A stretch of DNA of 45,099 nt from positions 1 to 45,099 of the forward strand of contig JAFAXX010000055.1 in NCBI GenBank assembly GCA_019240655.1, in the 5' to 3' direction. Under the pieces are notes generated by a model, which worked only from the letters and a program-made list of their open reading frames with translations, ran no database searches and was not told the origin of the DNA. This DNA comes from Solirubrobacterales bacterium. GTDB taxonomy: Bacteria; Actinomycetota; Thermoleophilia; Solirubrobacterales; Solirubrobacteraceae. Position numbers and translations under genes: made by a program. Of the stretch, positions 15,889-24,920 are shown in pieces. The number at the start of each line of letters is the position of its first letter. Position 1 is the stretch's first letter.

Positions 15889-17106
15889 ATGCGGGCTGTC
15901 GCGACGGCGTATCCCGAGCTCGCCGCGCTCGAGGCGTCTGGTGACGTGCCCGAGCTGATCGGACAGGTTCGTGCGGCCGTCGTCGCCGATCCGGTGGCAG
16001 CGATTGCTGACGCGGTCGTCCGGGGATGGCTGGGGCGACGTTGGACGGCCCTGGCCGTCCAACGCGCGGCGCTGGACCCCGAGGCGGTAGCAATCGCGCG
16101 GGGCCGTGCGCGCCGACTCACCCCGCACGAGGCGATCGCGCGGCGCTTCGTCGTGCCTGCGTTGCGCGGCGCCCCCTGGCGGGAGCTGCCCCCCGCCGAA
16201 CGCCGGCCGCTGTCCGCAACGACCGTTGTGCTGTGCCCCGGTTTGCTCGGGTCGCTCATGCCGATGTCCGCGTTCGCCTCGACAGCGCCCCTTCTCGAGC
16301 GTGAGTACGGCGTCCGTGTCTTGGTCGCCGACAGCCATCCGGCCGCGAGCTGCCGTGCCAACGCTCGCGACATCCTGCGGGCCGTCACCCGGGGCGAGGG
16401 GTTCGCGGTCGACGGCACGGAACTGCGCCCGGGCGCGATCACGCCACGCGACGTGGTGCTCGTCGGCTACAGCAAGGGAACTCCCGACGCGCTGACCATG
16501 CTCGCCGAGCATCCCGAAGTCGCCTCACGGGTCAAGGCGTTTGTGAGTTGGGCGGGCGCGGCCGGAGGCTCATATCTGGCCGACGAGGTCGCGCCGCTGG
16601 TCGCCGACGTCGACGTCCACGCGGTCCTCGAGGGCACCGGCGGAAAGGTGCTCCGGCGGCTCATACCCGCCGCAGAGTTCAATCGCATTACGAGGCGGGA
16701 AGACGAGTTCGACCTGCCCGGCGCCATCGGCGATCTGCGCACCGACGTGCGGAGTGGGTTCCTCGACGAGCACCGAGGCCTGCTCGATGCGCTCGGCGTG
16801 CCGTTCATCAGCGTCGCGGGCGCGGTACGCGTCGGCGACGTGCCGTACTTCCAGGCCCTCGCGACGCTGCAGCTCGCCCGCCACGAGCGGATCAACGACA
16901 TGCAGGTCACGCAATCGCAGACTCGTATCCCGGTCGCTGCCTCAGCGCATCTGGGCACGCTGCGCGCCGATCACTGGGACATGGCATACGACGCTTTCCC
17001 CAGGCAGCTCAGGTTCGGCAGCCGTCGCCTGTCCCATCCTCTTCCCCGCACCGCGATGCTCGGGGCGACGCTCGCACTACTTGCAGAGATCGGGCTGATC
17101 GAATGA
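15889..17106 (+). CDS. Alpha/beta-hydrolase-like protein
   Basis: 405 residues. An N-terminal helical region (about 1-100) is followed by the core: VVLCPGLLGSLMPMSAF near residue 125 (oxyanion-hole strand, Gly-Leu-Leu-Gly), VLVADSHPAASC near 150, then the nucleophile elbow VVLVGYSKGTPDAL near 190 with Gly-Tyr-Ser-Lys-Gly, and VKAFVSWAGAAGGSYLADEV. A candidate catalytic His is in LRADHWDMAYDAF near the C-terminus. Lipase-like hydrolases with GYSKG elbows occur in many bacteria without known substrates. ATG 15889 opens the conserved part; GAAAAT 8 nt upstream may be a leaderless -10. Confidence 0.7.
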   Translation: MRAVATAYPELAALEASGDVPELIGQVRAAVVADPVAAIADAVVRGWLGRRWTALAVQRAALDPEAVAIARGRARRLTPHEAIARRFVVPALRGAPWRELPPAERRPLSATTVVLCPGLLGSLMPMSAFASTAPLLEREYGVRVLVADSHPAASCRANARDILRAVTRGEGFAVDGTELRPGAITPRDVVLVGYSKGTPDALTMLAEHPEVASRVKAFVSWAGAAGGSYLADEVAPLVADVDVHAVLEGTGGKVLRRLIPAAEFNRITRREDEFDLPGAIGDLRTDVRSGFLDEHRGLLDALGVPFISVAGAVRVGDVPYFQALATLQLARHERINDMQVTQSQTRIPVAASAHLGTLRADHWDMAYDAFPRQLRFGSRRLSHPLPRTAMLGATLALLAEIGLIE

Positions 17107-17108
17107 GC

Positions 17109-17138
17109 GCGCGCTCCGGAGCGCGCCGCGGGCCCGCG
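17109..17138. terminator. Two adjoining GC palindromes, probable terminator
   Basis: GCGCGCTCCGGAGCGCGC (17109-17126) is a perfect 18-bp palindrome, immediately followed by the perfect 12-bp palindrome CGCGGGCCCGCG (17127-17138). They start 2 bases after the stop of the hydrolase gene and precede the TAGCCT -10 box (17144-17149) of the next gene, so they fit an intrinsic terminator without a T-run. Confidence 0.45.
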
Positions 17139-17173
17139 GCAGGTAGCCTGCAGCTCAGCCATCTGCTGAGTCC

Positions 17174-18088
17174 GTGCGATTCGCGATCTCGATCCCGCAG
17201 TACGCTCGCGACAGCCGCTTCGACGGCGACGGTTTCCGCGCGCACCTGCGGCGCGTCGAGGAGCTCGGGCGGTTCGAGAGTGCGTGGGCGCAGGAGCAGG
17301 TAATCGGCGCGGCCGGCAGCCTCGCGCCGCTGCAGACCATGGCCTATGCGGCGGCGTGCACCGAGCAGCTGCGGCTGGGTTGTGCTGTGTTCGTGCTCCC
17401 GCTGCACAACCCTTTGCACCTGGCCAAGGCGATCAGCTCGCTGGACTGCCTCAGCCACGGCAGGGTCGAGGTGGGTTTGGCGACCGGTGGCCGGGGACGC
17501 CCGTTCGCCGCCTTTGGCGTCGACCCGGATAGGCCGGTTGCTCGCTTCAACGAGGCGCTGGCGCTGATGAAGGCGTGCTGGACGGACCATGAGATCAACT
17601 TCGATGGGCGGTGGTGGAAGCTCGAGGGCGCCTCGATGGAGCCCAAGCCGGTGCAGAGGCCGCACCCGCCGGTCTGGTTTGGTGGCAGCGCGCCGGCGGG
17701 GATGCGCCGCGCGGTCCGGCACGGGGACGGGTTCATGGGCGCCGGCTCGCAGACGACGCCCCGGTTTGCCGAACAGGTCAAGGTGGTCAGGGAGGAGCTG
17801 AGCGCGCACGACCGCGAGCCCGGCACGTTCCGGATCGGCAAGCGCGTCTACGTCCACGTCGAGGACGACGCGGGGCGCGGGCGTCAGCGGCTTGAGGACG
17901 CGCTTACGCGACACTACGGTTGGAGCGGATGGTCAGAACACATCCTCGCCGGCCCGGCCGAGGTGTGCAGCAACGGCATCCGTGCGGTGGCGGACGCCGG
18001 TGCGGAGTTGATCCTGCTGAACCCGCTCCTCGACGACGCCCAACAGCTCGAGCGGCTCGCGGCCGAGGTGATCCCGACGCTTAGCTGA
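17174..18088 (+). CDS. Luciferase-like (LLM class, probably F420- or flavin-dependent) oxidoreductase
   Basis: 304 residues of the bacterial luciferase-like monooxygenase fold. Signatures: GCAVFVLPLHNPLHLAKA near residue 73 (cofactor-binding bulge of the TIM barrel), LDCLSHGRVEVGLATGGR near 95, RFNEALALMKACW near 125, KPVQRPHPPVWFGGSAP near 158. In actinobacteria most such enzymes use reduced F420, otherwise FMN. The start is GTG 17174; the -10 box TAGCCT lies at 17144 and an inverted repeat CTCAGC-5-GCTGAG (17154-17170) lies in the short leader, possibly an operator. Substrate unknown. Confidence 0.87.
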   Translation: MRFAISIPQYARDSRFDGDGFRAHLRRVEELGRFESAWAQEQVIGAAGSLAPLQTMAYAAACTEQLRLGCAVFVLPLHNPLHLAKAISSLDCLSHGRVEVGLATGGRGRPFAAFGVDPDRPVARFNEALALMKACWTDHEINFDGRWWKLEGASMEPKPVQRPHPPVWFGGSAPAGMRRAVRHGDGFMGAGSQTTPRFAEQVKVVREELSAHDREPGTFRIGKRVYVHVEDDAGRGRQRLEDALTRHYGWSGWSEHILAGPAEVCSNGIRAVADAGAELILLNPLLDDAQQLERLAAEVIPTLS

Positions 18089-18230
18089 GTTCGGCCCTTG
18101 CTTCCCACTCGAGGTCGGGCGTCACAAGGTGTGTGGGCGCACCTCCCCAGCGCCACCGGCAGACAGGCGACGACCTCCTGGGTCGCCTCCGGGGACACGA
18201 CGACCTGCAACGACACCTGGAGGCCAGCGC

Positions 18231-18740
18231 ATGATGGACGGAACCCTGGAGACGATCGACGGCCGCCCGGCGCTGTGCTTCGAGCGCCGACTCGCTCACC
18301 GCGTGGAGCGGGTATGGCGCGCCATCAGCGACCCCGCCGAACTCGAGCGCTGGTTTCCCGCCGCGGCCCCATGGACGCCCGCCGCCGGCGAGACGTTCGA
18401 GGCCGGCGGGGCGACTGGGGAGGTGACCGACGTCGACGCACCGCACCGCCTCGCCTGGACCTTCGCCGGCGACCGATACAGCTTCGAGCTCTCCGCCTGC
18501 GAAGGCGGCTGCCTGCTCGTCTTCACTCACGTCTTCGACGACCGCAAGCTCGCCGCGCAGACCGCTACGGGCTGGGAGGCCTACTTCTCGCGGCTGGAGC
18601 CTCATCTCGCCGGCGGCTTCCTGCCCGAAGAGAAAGCCCACGAGCGCTGGGAGGAAGTCCACGAACGCTACGCGGAGCGCTTCGGCGTCGACCCCACACC
18701 GGGCCGACGCTTCATCGCCGCCCACCGCGCCGGCCACTGA
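18231..18740 (+). CDS. SRPBCC (AHSA1/START-type) domain protein
   Basis: 169 residues. The AHSA1 signature is clear: FERRLAHRVERVWRAISDP followed by AELERWFP at residues 17-45, FEAGGATGEVTDVDAPHRL near 60, LSACEGGCLLVFTHVF near 90 and WEAYFSRLEPHLAGG near 118. These hydrophobic-pocket proteins bind small lipophilic ligands; members paired with ArsR repressors are common, but no ArsR gene is next to it. GGAGG 9 nt upstream fixes the ATG ATG start at 18231; the frame upstream to 18129 is not coding. Confidence 0.85.
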   Translation: MMDGTLETIDGRPALCFERRLAHRVERVWRAISDPAELERWFPAAAPWTPAAGETFEAGGATGEVTDVDAPHRLAWTFAGDRYSFELSACEGGCLLVFTHVFDDRKLAAQTATGWEAYFSRLEPHLAGGFLPEEKAHERWEEVHERYAERFGVDPTPGRRFIAAHRAGH

Positions 18741-18939
18741 CACTCAAACAGCAGCGACGCCCCCCTGCGAGCGTCGACGGACTGCCGTGGGCTTAGCTCG
18801 GGTCCGCGAACGCTGAGCCGCACGGCGTGACCGAGATGCCTCCGAGGTGGCGTCGGAGGACCATGAGTGGCCCGGCGCGCGCGCAGCGTCGACTGCGAGA
18901 ATGCGGGTTCGCTGGCCTCGCGGCTCGAGCGTGACACCG

Positions 18940-19992
18940 ATGGACTCGCAGTCGACCCAGACCCAGCTTCCGGCCGCCCGGCCGACCTCTACATCCCATC
19001 CGCCGGACGCTCCGGAGGAGGATCGCCGGCCACCGCCACGGAGTGGACTGTCGCTGCTGTGGCGCGTGTTCCTGGGCAACGCGGTGGTGTTCGTGGTTGC
19101 GTTCGCGATCGTGGCGTGGACCCCGGTCACCGTGCACCGGATCGCCACGCCCAGCGAGCTGCTGGTGTTGGCGATCCTCCTGATCGTGATGCTGGCGTTC
19201 GACCTCCTGTTGCTGCGCCGCGCTTTCCGCCCTCTTCGACGCCTGGCGGCGACGATGGGCGCGGTGGATCCCACCCGGCCAGGTCGCCGGGCCGACCCCT
19301 TTGAGCACGCGGGCGCGGAGGTGCTCGCGCTCGCCCGGGCACTCAACGCAATGCTCGACCGGCTGGAGGGCGAGCGGCGCGAGAGTGGCAGGCGTGTATT
19401 GGCCGCCCAGGAGCGCGAGCGCAGCCGGATCGCCCGGGAGCTGCACGACGAGGTCGGCCAGACGCTGACGGCAATCGCGATACGAGCCGAGCGCGCCGCG
19501 GGTGATCCAGGGTCGCAGCGCGAGACGTTGGTGGACATCGGTGAGACCGCCCTGCGCAGCCTGGAAGACGTGCGCCGGATCGGGCGGGAGCTGCGGCCCG
19601 AAGCGCTCGACGATCTCGGGCTTGTCAACGCCCTGATCGCACTGTGTGGACGCGTCGATCGGCAGGGCGGCCTGCGGGTCCGTCGCGAGCTCGACTGGCA
19701 CCTGCCCGAGCTCTCGCCGGAGGTGGAGCTGGTCATCTACCGGACCGCGCAGGAGGCGTTGACCAACGTGCTGCGTCACGCCGGTGCAACCCAGGTGTTC
19801 GTCGCCCTGAAGCGCGATGACGGACGTGTCGTACTACGCGTGAGCGACAACGGGCGCGGGCTGCCGCTAGGCGCGACCGGACGCGGCTTGCGCGGGCTGC
19901 GAGAGCGCGCGATGGTGATCGACGCGCAGCTGGAGATCGGTCCCGGCGCACGCCGTGGAACCGAGATCACCCTCACGGTGCCGACGTCATAG
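18940..19992 (+). CDS. Sensor histidine kinase (NarL/UhpB type, HisKA_3)
   Basis: 350 residues. Two membrane segments (FLGNAVVFVVAFAIVAW and LLVLAILLIVMLAFDLLLL) enclose a very short external loop, so the sensed signal is probably within the membrane or inside the cell. A HAMP-like stretch follows (RLAATMGAVDPTRPGRRADP ... LARALNAMLDRL). The phosphoacceptor box is RSRIARELHDEVGQTLTAI with His at about residue 169; the ATPase domain has EALTNVLRHAGA (N box) and VSDNGRGLP, then GRGLRGLRERA. It sits 8 bp upstream of its response regulator, so they form one operon. ATG 18901 is an alternative start. Confidence 0.9.
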   Translation: MDSQSTQTQLPAARPTSTSHPPDAPEEDRRPPPRSGLSLLWRVFLGNAVVFVVAFAIVAWTPVTVHRIATPSELLVLAILLIVMLAFDLLLLRRAFRPLRRLAATMGAVDPTRPGRRADPFEHAGAEVLALARALNAMLDRLEGERRESGRRVLAAQERERSRIARELHDEVGQTLTAIAIRAERAAGDPGSQRETLVDIGETALRSLEDVRRIGRELRPEALDDLGLVNALIALCGRVDRQGGLRVRRELDWHLPELSPEVELVIYRTAQEALTNVLRHAGATQVFVALKRDDGRVVLRVSDNGRGLPLGATGRGLRGLRERAMVIDAQLEIGPGARRGTEITLTVPTS

Positions 19993-20000
19993 ACGAGAGA

Positions 20001-20660
20001 GTGCCAACGCCCCTGAAGACCCGGGTACTGCTGGCGGACGATCACGCTGTCGTACGCAGCGGGCTCCGTGCCGTGCTGGACGGCGAGCCGGACATCGAGG
20101 TGGTCGCGGAGGCGCAGGACGGGATCGAGGCGGTCGAGAAGACGCTCGCGGGCGAGATCGATCTCGCGATTCTGGATGTCTCAATGCCGCGGCTGACCGG
20201 GCTCCAGGCCACGGCCGAGCTCCGCCGGCGCCGCGGAGACCTGCGCGTGCTGATCTTGTCCGTCCACGACAACGAGCAGTACTTCTTCGAGGCGCTCAAG
20301 GCCGGAGCGTCCGGATATGTGCTGAAGTCCTCCGCCAATCGTGACCTGATCGATGCATGCCGAGCCGCCATGCGCGGCGAGTCGTTCCTGTACCCGAACG
20401 CGGTCACGGCCCTGGTCCGGGAGTATCTGGAGCAGGCCAGGCGAGGCGAGACGGCGCCCGAGGACCCGCTCACGCCGCGGGAGCTCCAGGTCGTCAAGCT
20501 AATCGCCGAGGGCCACAGCAGCGACCAGATAGCCGAGGAGCTCGTCATCAGCCGGAAGACGGTCGATCACCATCGCGCGAACATCCTCGGCAAGCTCGGC
20601 ATGCGCAATGTCGCCGACTTGACGCGGTACGCGATCCGCCGTGGCCTGATCCAGCCGTAG
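20001..20660 (+). CDS. LuxR/NarL-type response regulator
   Basis: 219 residues. Receiver domain: VLLADDHAVVRSGLRAVL (acidic pocket), LAILDVSMPRLTGLQA with the phosphorylated Asp at about residue 59, VLILSVHDNEQYFFEALKAG and GYVLKSSANRDLI with the conserved Lys. The C-terminal GerE HTH: LTPRELQVVKLIAEGHSSDQ, then IAEELVISRKTVDHHRANI. It starts at GTG 20001, 8 bp after the kinase gene. Together they form a two-component system. The KUP potassium transporter gene 336 bp downstream is a possible but untested target. Confidence 0.93.
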   Translation: MPTPLKTRVLLADDHAVVRSGLRAVLDGEPDIEVVAEAQDGIEAVEKTLAGEIDLAILDVSMPRLTGLQATAELRRRRGDLRVLILSVHDNEQYFFEALKAGASGYVLKSSANRDLIDACRAAMRGESFLYPNAVTALVREYLEQARRGETAPEDPLTPRELQVVKLIAEGHSSDQIAEELVISRKTVDHHRANILGKLGMRNVADLTRYAIRRGLIQP

Positions 20661-20731
20661 TCCACACCGGCCCCTCAAGATAGGGACTTCCACCCATGGA
20701 GTCCTGACACCGGCGCTGCCAGCCTGAATGC

Positions 20732-20989
20732 GTGGCAGAGGTCCTGATCCGTCTGGAACGACCGGCACTTCTGACGCGTGAGCTACGCGCGTGGCTGGCC
20801 GATTGCATGGAGGGAGGGCGAGCGATGCTCGCCCGCGAACGGGCCAACGGCTCGCGCGGCGCCCTGCTTCTGCGCGTCGAGGTGCCCAGCCCGTCCGGCG
20901 AGGCCGCCCAGAGCGACGTCGCCGACCTGATGACTGACCTGCGGCTGCTGGGCCTGCGCCCGGCGTTGGTCTCAGAGCAGCTCGTCTAG
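20732..20989 (+). CDS. Small protein of unknown function
   Basis: 85 residues, from a GTG start, rich in Leu, Arg and Ala with a likely helix-strand pattern (LLTRELRAWLADCMEGGRAM, then ALLLRVEVPS, then VADLMTDLRLLGLRPALV). The third codon positions are strongly GC, as in real genes of this window. It ends 6 bp before the KUP gene and is probably cotranscribed with it. I do not recognise a family. Confidence 0.55.
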   Translation: MAEVLIRLERPALLTRELRAWLADCMEGGRAMLARERANGSRGALLLRVEVPSPSGEAAQSDVADLMTDLRLLGLRPALVSEQLV

Positions 20990-20995
20990 GGCGAG

Positions 20996-23098
20996 GTGGA
21001 GGTGACCCCAGCGCACGGACGCCGCAGTCTCCACGAAGCGGGGCACAAGGCCACGCCCGCGGGAAAGAGCCGCAACGGCGAGGTCACGCCGGGAGCCGTG
21101 CGGCACACGTTCAACGAGGCCGCCCACAAACTCGGCTATTGGCCGGTGGCGCCTGCCGAGCCGACCCGGGTCGAGGGGCGCCCGGGAATCGCCGGGGTCG
21201 ACGAGGAGCGTGACGTCGTCGCGCATGCCGGCCGCATCGTGCTGGCCCTCGGAGCTCTCGGCGTCGTCTACGGCGATCTCGGTACCAGCCCCCTGTACAC
21301 CGAGCAGGTGATCTTCACGCAGCACGCGGACGCGGCGCGCCCGACCGCCGCCGGCGTCTACGGAGTCGTCTCGCTGATCTTCTGGGCTATGACGATCGTG
21401 GTGTCGATCAAATACGCCGGGTTCCTGATGCGCGCGCACAACCGCGGCGACGGCGGGGGGATGGCGCTCGCCGCGCTGATCCAGCGTAAGCGGGTCGGCC
21501 GCACCGTGCTTCTGGCGACGCTTGGCATCTTCGGCGCCGGCCTGTTCTTCGGAGACGGCATGATCACGCCGGCGATCTCGGTCACCTCCGCCGTGGAGGG
21601 CCTAAGGGTCGACTCCCCCAGCCTGGCTCACCTGGTGGTGCCGATATCCCTCGCGATCCTGGTCGCGCTGTTCGCGATCCAGAGCCGCGGCACGCGCGCC
21701 GTCGGCTGGCTGTTCGGCCCGCTGATCCTCGTCTGGTTCGTGGTGATCGGAGTCCTCGGCGCCCGCCAGGTCGTCGCCCATCCGGGCGTCCTGCAGGGTC
21801 TGTCGCCGACGTGGGGCGCGCGTTTCATCGTCGACCATGGCGGCGCCGCTTTCCTCACCCTCGGCGCCGTCGTGCTGGCGTTGACGGGGGCGGAGGCGCT
21901 CTACGCGGACCGCGGCCACTTCGGCGCCACGCCGATCCGCCGAACGTGGTTCGGGATCGTGTTCCCGGCGGTGTTGCTCTGCTACCTGGGCCAGAGCGCG
22001 CTGATCCTCGATCATCCCGATGCGATCAGGAACCCGTTCTACCTACTGGTCCCACAAGCCGACCGGATCCCGATGGTGTTCCTGGCCACGATCGCGACGA
22101 TCATCGCCTCCCAGGCGGCGATCACCGGCTCGTTCTCGATCGTCCGCCAAGCCGTCCAGCTCGGCTTCCTGCCGCGGCTGAAGATCTCGCACACGTCGGA
22201 GCTCGAAGGCCAGATCTACGTGCCGTTGATCAACTTCATACTGGCCGCTGGGGTCACCACGCTGATCCTCGTCTTCCAGCGCTCAGGGCGGCTCGCCACC
22301 ATCTACGGCGTAGCCGTGACCGGCACCTTCGTACTCGACACGATCCTATTCCTCGCCGTGGCGCGCGCGCTCTGGCACCTGGCCAGATGGAAGGTGGCGG
22401 CGATCGGCGGCGTGTTCCTCACCGTCGAGGTTTCATTCTTCGCTGCGAACGTGACGAAGGTCGGGCATGGCGCTTGGATCCCGCTCTGCGTGGGCCTCAT
22501 CACGGCCATTGTGATGGTCAGCTGGCGACGAGGACGCGAGATCGTCACGCGTAACCGCACTGAGGAGGAGGGGCCCCTGGACGATTTCCTCTACCGCGTC
22601 CGGATGAGCGACCCGCCGATCCACCGCGCGCGCAGCGTTGCGGTCTATTTGAGCCCGAGCAAGAACACCACGCCGCTGGCGCTCAAGGCCGGAGTCGAGC
22701 ACCACGGGATCTTTCACGAGAAGGTGCTGATCGTGTCAGTGGAGCCGGTCAGCATCCCGCGCGTCGACCCGGACGAACGGCTCGTCACCGAGACGCTCGG
22801 CAGCGGCCTGTTCAAGATCAGGCACGTCACGCTACGCGCCGGCTACCGCGACACGACGGACATCCCCGCGGCGCTCATGCTGGCTCGCAAACGCGGGCAG
22901 CTGGAGCGCAACCTCGACCTCGAGCACGCCTCATACTTCATCTCGCGGATCACGATCACCCCGACCAACGACGCCGGCATGAGTCGGTGGCGCAAGCTGC
23001 TGTTCGTGGCGATGGCGCGCAATGCTGCCAGCCCGATCGACACGTTCAGGCTGCCGGTTGATCGGACCGCGACCTCCGGCGCCCTGATCGGCCTCTGA
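20996..23098 (+). CDS. kup: KUP-family potassium uptake transporter
   Basis: 700 residues. A hydrophilic N-terminal extension of about 75 residues precedes the first membrane helix ALGALGVVYGDLGTSPLYTE, the strongest KUP signature. It is followed by GVVSLIFWAMTIVVSIKYAG, HNRGDGGGMALAAL and FGAGLFFGDGMITPAISVTS, i.e. the K+-binding and pore helices in order, with about 12 membrane segments in all. The C-terminal cytoplasmic domain (from about residue 530) starts after RRGREIVTRN. It imports K+ by proton symport. The N-terminal extension is longer than in E. coli Kup; a start at an internal GTG would shorten it. It lies downstream of the small 85-residue gene. Confidence 0.93.
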   Translation: MEVTPAHGRRSLHEAGHKATPAGKSRNGEVTPGAVRHTFNEAAHKLGYWPVAPAEPTRVEGRPGIAGVDEERDVVAHAGRIVLALGALGVVYGDLGTSPLYTEQVIFTQHADAARPTAAGVYGVVSLIFWAMTIVVSIKYAGFLMRAHNRGDGGGMALAALIQRKRVGRTVLLATLGIFGAGLFFGDGMITPAISVTSAVEGLRVDSPSLAHLVVPISLAILVALFAIQSRGTRAVGWLFGPLILVWFVVIGVLGARQVVAHPGVLQGLSPTWGARFIVDHGGAAFLTLGAVVLALTGAEALYADRGHFGATPIRRTWFGIVFPAVLLCYLGQSALILDHPDAIRNPFYLLVPQADRIPMVFLATIATIIASQAAITGSFSIVRQAVQLGFLPRLKISHTSELEGQIYVPLINFILAAGVTTLILVFQRSGRLATIYGVAVTGTFVLDTILFLAVARALWHLARWKVAAIGGVFLTVEVSFFAANVTKVGHGAWIPLCVGLITAIVMVSWRRGREIVTRNRTEEEGPLDDFLYRVRMSDPPIHRARSVAVYLSPSKNTTPLALKAGVEHHGIFHEKVLIVSVEPVSIPRVDPDERLVTETLGSGLFKIRHVTLRAGYRDTTDIPAALMLARKRGQLERNLDLEHASYFISRITITPTNDAGMSRWRKLLFVAMARNAASPIDTFRLPVDRTATSGALIGL

Positions 23099-23229
23099 GC
23101 GGGGCAGCGACCGCGCCCACCGCGGAGCTGATTCACGGGCACAAGACGCATAAGCCCGGTGTAACGGCTCTTCACGTCTTCTTCCCGACGGATTAGCTCT
23201 GTGTTCGGGCGCGCTGCTGGAATGCCGAC

Positions 23230-24618
23230 ATGAAGCCGGCCGATCAAACCGGCGCCGCAGCGCCCCGGACAGGGCTCACGGTGGCGCTGTGCGGGCTTAC
23301 GTTCGTCGCGGTGGCGAATCTCGTGATCACCTGCGTGCGGCTATTGTCGGTCGGGACGGGGCGTGGGTCGTCGCTCCGACTGGCCGTCGAGGTCGCGGTT
23401 GGCGCAGTAGCCGGCGCGGCGGCGTGGCACCGAGTGCGCCGTGCAGGCGGCGGCGTCGATGCCCGCGCCGCGGAGCGGGGAGACGAGCGACTCGCTCCGC
23501 TGGAGGACGCCGCGGAGCGGGGAGACGAGCGACTCGCTCTTCGGGAGGGCGCCGCGGAGCGCCGGACCGGCGGTCCTGCCCCCCGGCGTCCCTGGGCCCA
23601 GTGGCTGAGGCGCGCCCAGTGGCTGCTGGCGCCCGCTCTGATCGTCCTGGCGGTGACCTCGCTCTCCGGCCAGTGGGACACCGTCAGCGACGCCTTCGGA
23701 CAGCTGTCTCACGTGCACTGGGCGTGGGTGAGGCTCGCGGTCTACGCCGAGGCGCTCTCGATCATCGCGTTCGCGATGCTCACGCGGATCCTGTTGCACG
23801 CAGGCGGCCACAGGTTGCGCCTTCGCTCGATCATCGCGCTGACGCTCGCCTCCAACGCGCTGTCGGTGACCGTGCCGGCGGGTCCCGCGTGGGCAGCGGC
23901 CTTCTCGTTCGAGCAGCTGCGCAGGCGCGGCGTCGACCGGCGTCTGGCCGCCGGCGTGCTCGTGCTGACGATGGTGATCCTGACCGCGGCGCTGATCGTG
24001 CTGCTCGCGGTTGGCGTCGAGCTGGCCGGCGGCAGCGGGCCGGCCGCCCCGTTTCGCACGCTCGTGATCGTGGCGACGGCCGCGGGCCCTGCCGCCATCG
24101 CGGTGTACCTCTTCGTTAGGCGGCAGCGACAGCAGCCGGCACGCGGCTCGCGACCCCACCGCCTCCCGTGGTGGCGGCCCCGCGTGGCGGGCGCCGCGCT
24201 CGGCGCCGCGCTGTGCAACTGGCTCACGGATTGCGCATGTCTGGTGGCGGCGATCCTCGCCGTCGGCGGTCACGTCCCGTGGACCGGCGTGCTGGTGATC
24301 TACGCGGTGGGGCAGGTCACCGCGAACCTGCCGATCACTCCCGGTGGTGTCGGCGTCGTCGAGGGGGCGCTGTCGCTGCTGCTCGTCGCTTACGGGGTGC
24401 CAACCGGGGCCTCGGTCGCGGCGGTGCTCCTGTACCGGCTGATCAGCTTCTGGATCCTCGTACCGATCGGATGGGCCAGCGCGGCCGCGATGAAGCTCGA
24501 GCCGCGGCTGAAGGCTCGCCGACAGGCTCGATCGCACACTTTCCGGATCCCTCAGGGGACCTGGCGGTCGATCGCCGCCTCCGCCTTCGCCGATGTAGAC
24601 GACGCCGTCCGCACATAG
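23230..24618 (+). CDS. UPF0104/YbhN-type (LPG-synthase/flippase-like) membrane protein
   Basis: 462 residues. Multiple membrane helices and the family signatures SNALSVTVPAGPAWAAAFSF (about residue 215) and NLPITPGGVGVVEGALSLLL (about 366), the latter being the PGG-x-GxxE motif of YbhN and the MprF flippase domain. It probably moves lipids or glycans across the membrane. An unusual insertion of about 35 residues (about 77-113), made of in-frame 14-residue repeats AAERGDERLAPLED and AAERGDERLALREG, separates the first two helices from the conserved core. The frame stays open through it. Confidence 0.8.
   Translation: MKPADQTGAAAPRTGLTVALCGLTFVAVANLVITCVRLLSVGTGRGSSLRLAVEVAVGAVAGAAAWHRVRRAGGGVDARAAERGDERLAPLEDAAERGDERLALREGAAERRTGGPAPRRPWAQWLRRAQWLLAPALIVLAVTSLSGQWDTVSDAFGQLSHVHWAWVRLAVYAEALSIIAFAMLTRILLHAGGHRLRLRSIIALTLASNALSVTVPAGPAWAAAFSFEQLRRRGVDRRLAAGVLVLTMVILTAALIVLLAVGVELAGGSGPAAPFRTLVIVATAAGPAAIAVYLFVRRQRQQPARGSRPHRLPWWRPRVAGAALGAALCNWLTDCACLVAAILAVGGHVPWTGVLVIYAVGQVTANLPITPGGVGVVEGALSLLLVAYGVPTGASVAAVLLYRLISFWILVPIGWASAAAMKLEPRLKARRQARSHTFRIPQGTWRSIAASAFADVDDAVRT
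23467..23566 (+). repeat. In-frame 42-bp tandem repeat with palindromic arms
   Basis: Two copies of 42 bp start at 23467 and 23509; a third begins with GCCGCGGAGCG at about 23551 and then diverges. Each copy opens GCCGCGGAGCGGGGAGACGA. In the first copy GCGGAGCG pairs with CGCTCCGC some 15 bases later, so the unit can form a hairpin. Its length is a multiple of three, so the membrane-protein frame is kept. It looks like a small palindromic repeat element or minisatellite inserted in a coding sequence. Confidence 0.7.
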
Positions 24619-24920
24619 CCGTCGCGGCGAACCGCCCGCAAAGAACGCTGGAGGAGGAGTTCGACCTCACCTTCCTGCACAGCGTCAAGAAGACCGTGAT
24701 CGAGCGGCCTCGGTCAGCTCGAACTTGCGGCCGTCGTCACCGCCGCCGCTCGGGCAGTCTTGCCGGAACCGGTGGCATCGGGCGGCTACCGGTGTGGAGC
24801 GGGTCATGGCAAGCGGAGCCGCAGCGTGCGGGGTGCGAGGACGCAGATTCACATTCCGGGGTCCCGCCCTCGCGCCTACAGTGGCATGGCGTTTTGGATC
24901 CGTAGCGCGAGGAGGACGTC
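24619..24920 (+). promoter_or_regulatory. Intergenic region and likely promoter of the matB operon
   Basis: About 300 bases with no gene that I can support (a short frame with LEEEFDLTFLHSVKK near 24650 is open but lacks a start). TACAGT at about 24879-24884 is a plausible -10 for matB, with the transcript start some 30 bases before the AGGAGG ribosome-binding site at about 24909. No -35 or clear operator could be seen. Confidence 0.35.

Noticed and set aside
18085-18219. Short minus-strand frames (MSLQVVVSPEATQEVVACLP, then GAPTHLVTPDLEWEARAELS after a frame change)
   Set aside because: GC-rich third positions hint at a degraded gene end, but it needs a frameshift, is only about 44 codons long and matches no family that I know.
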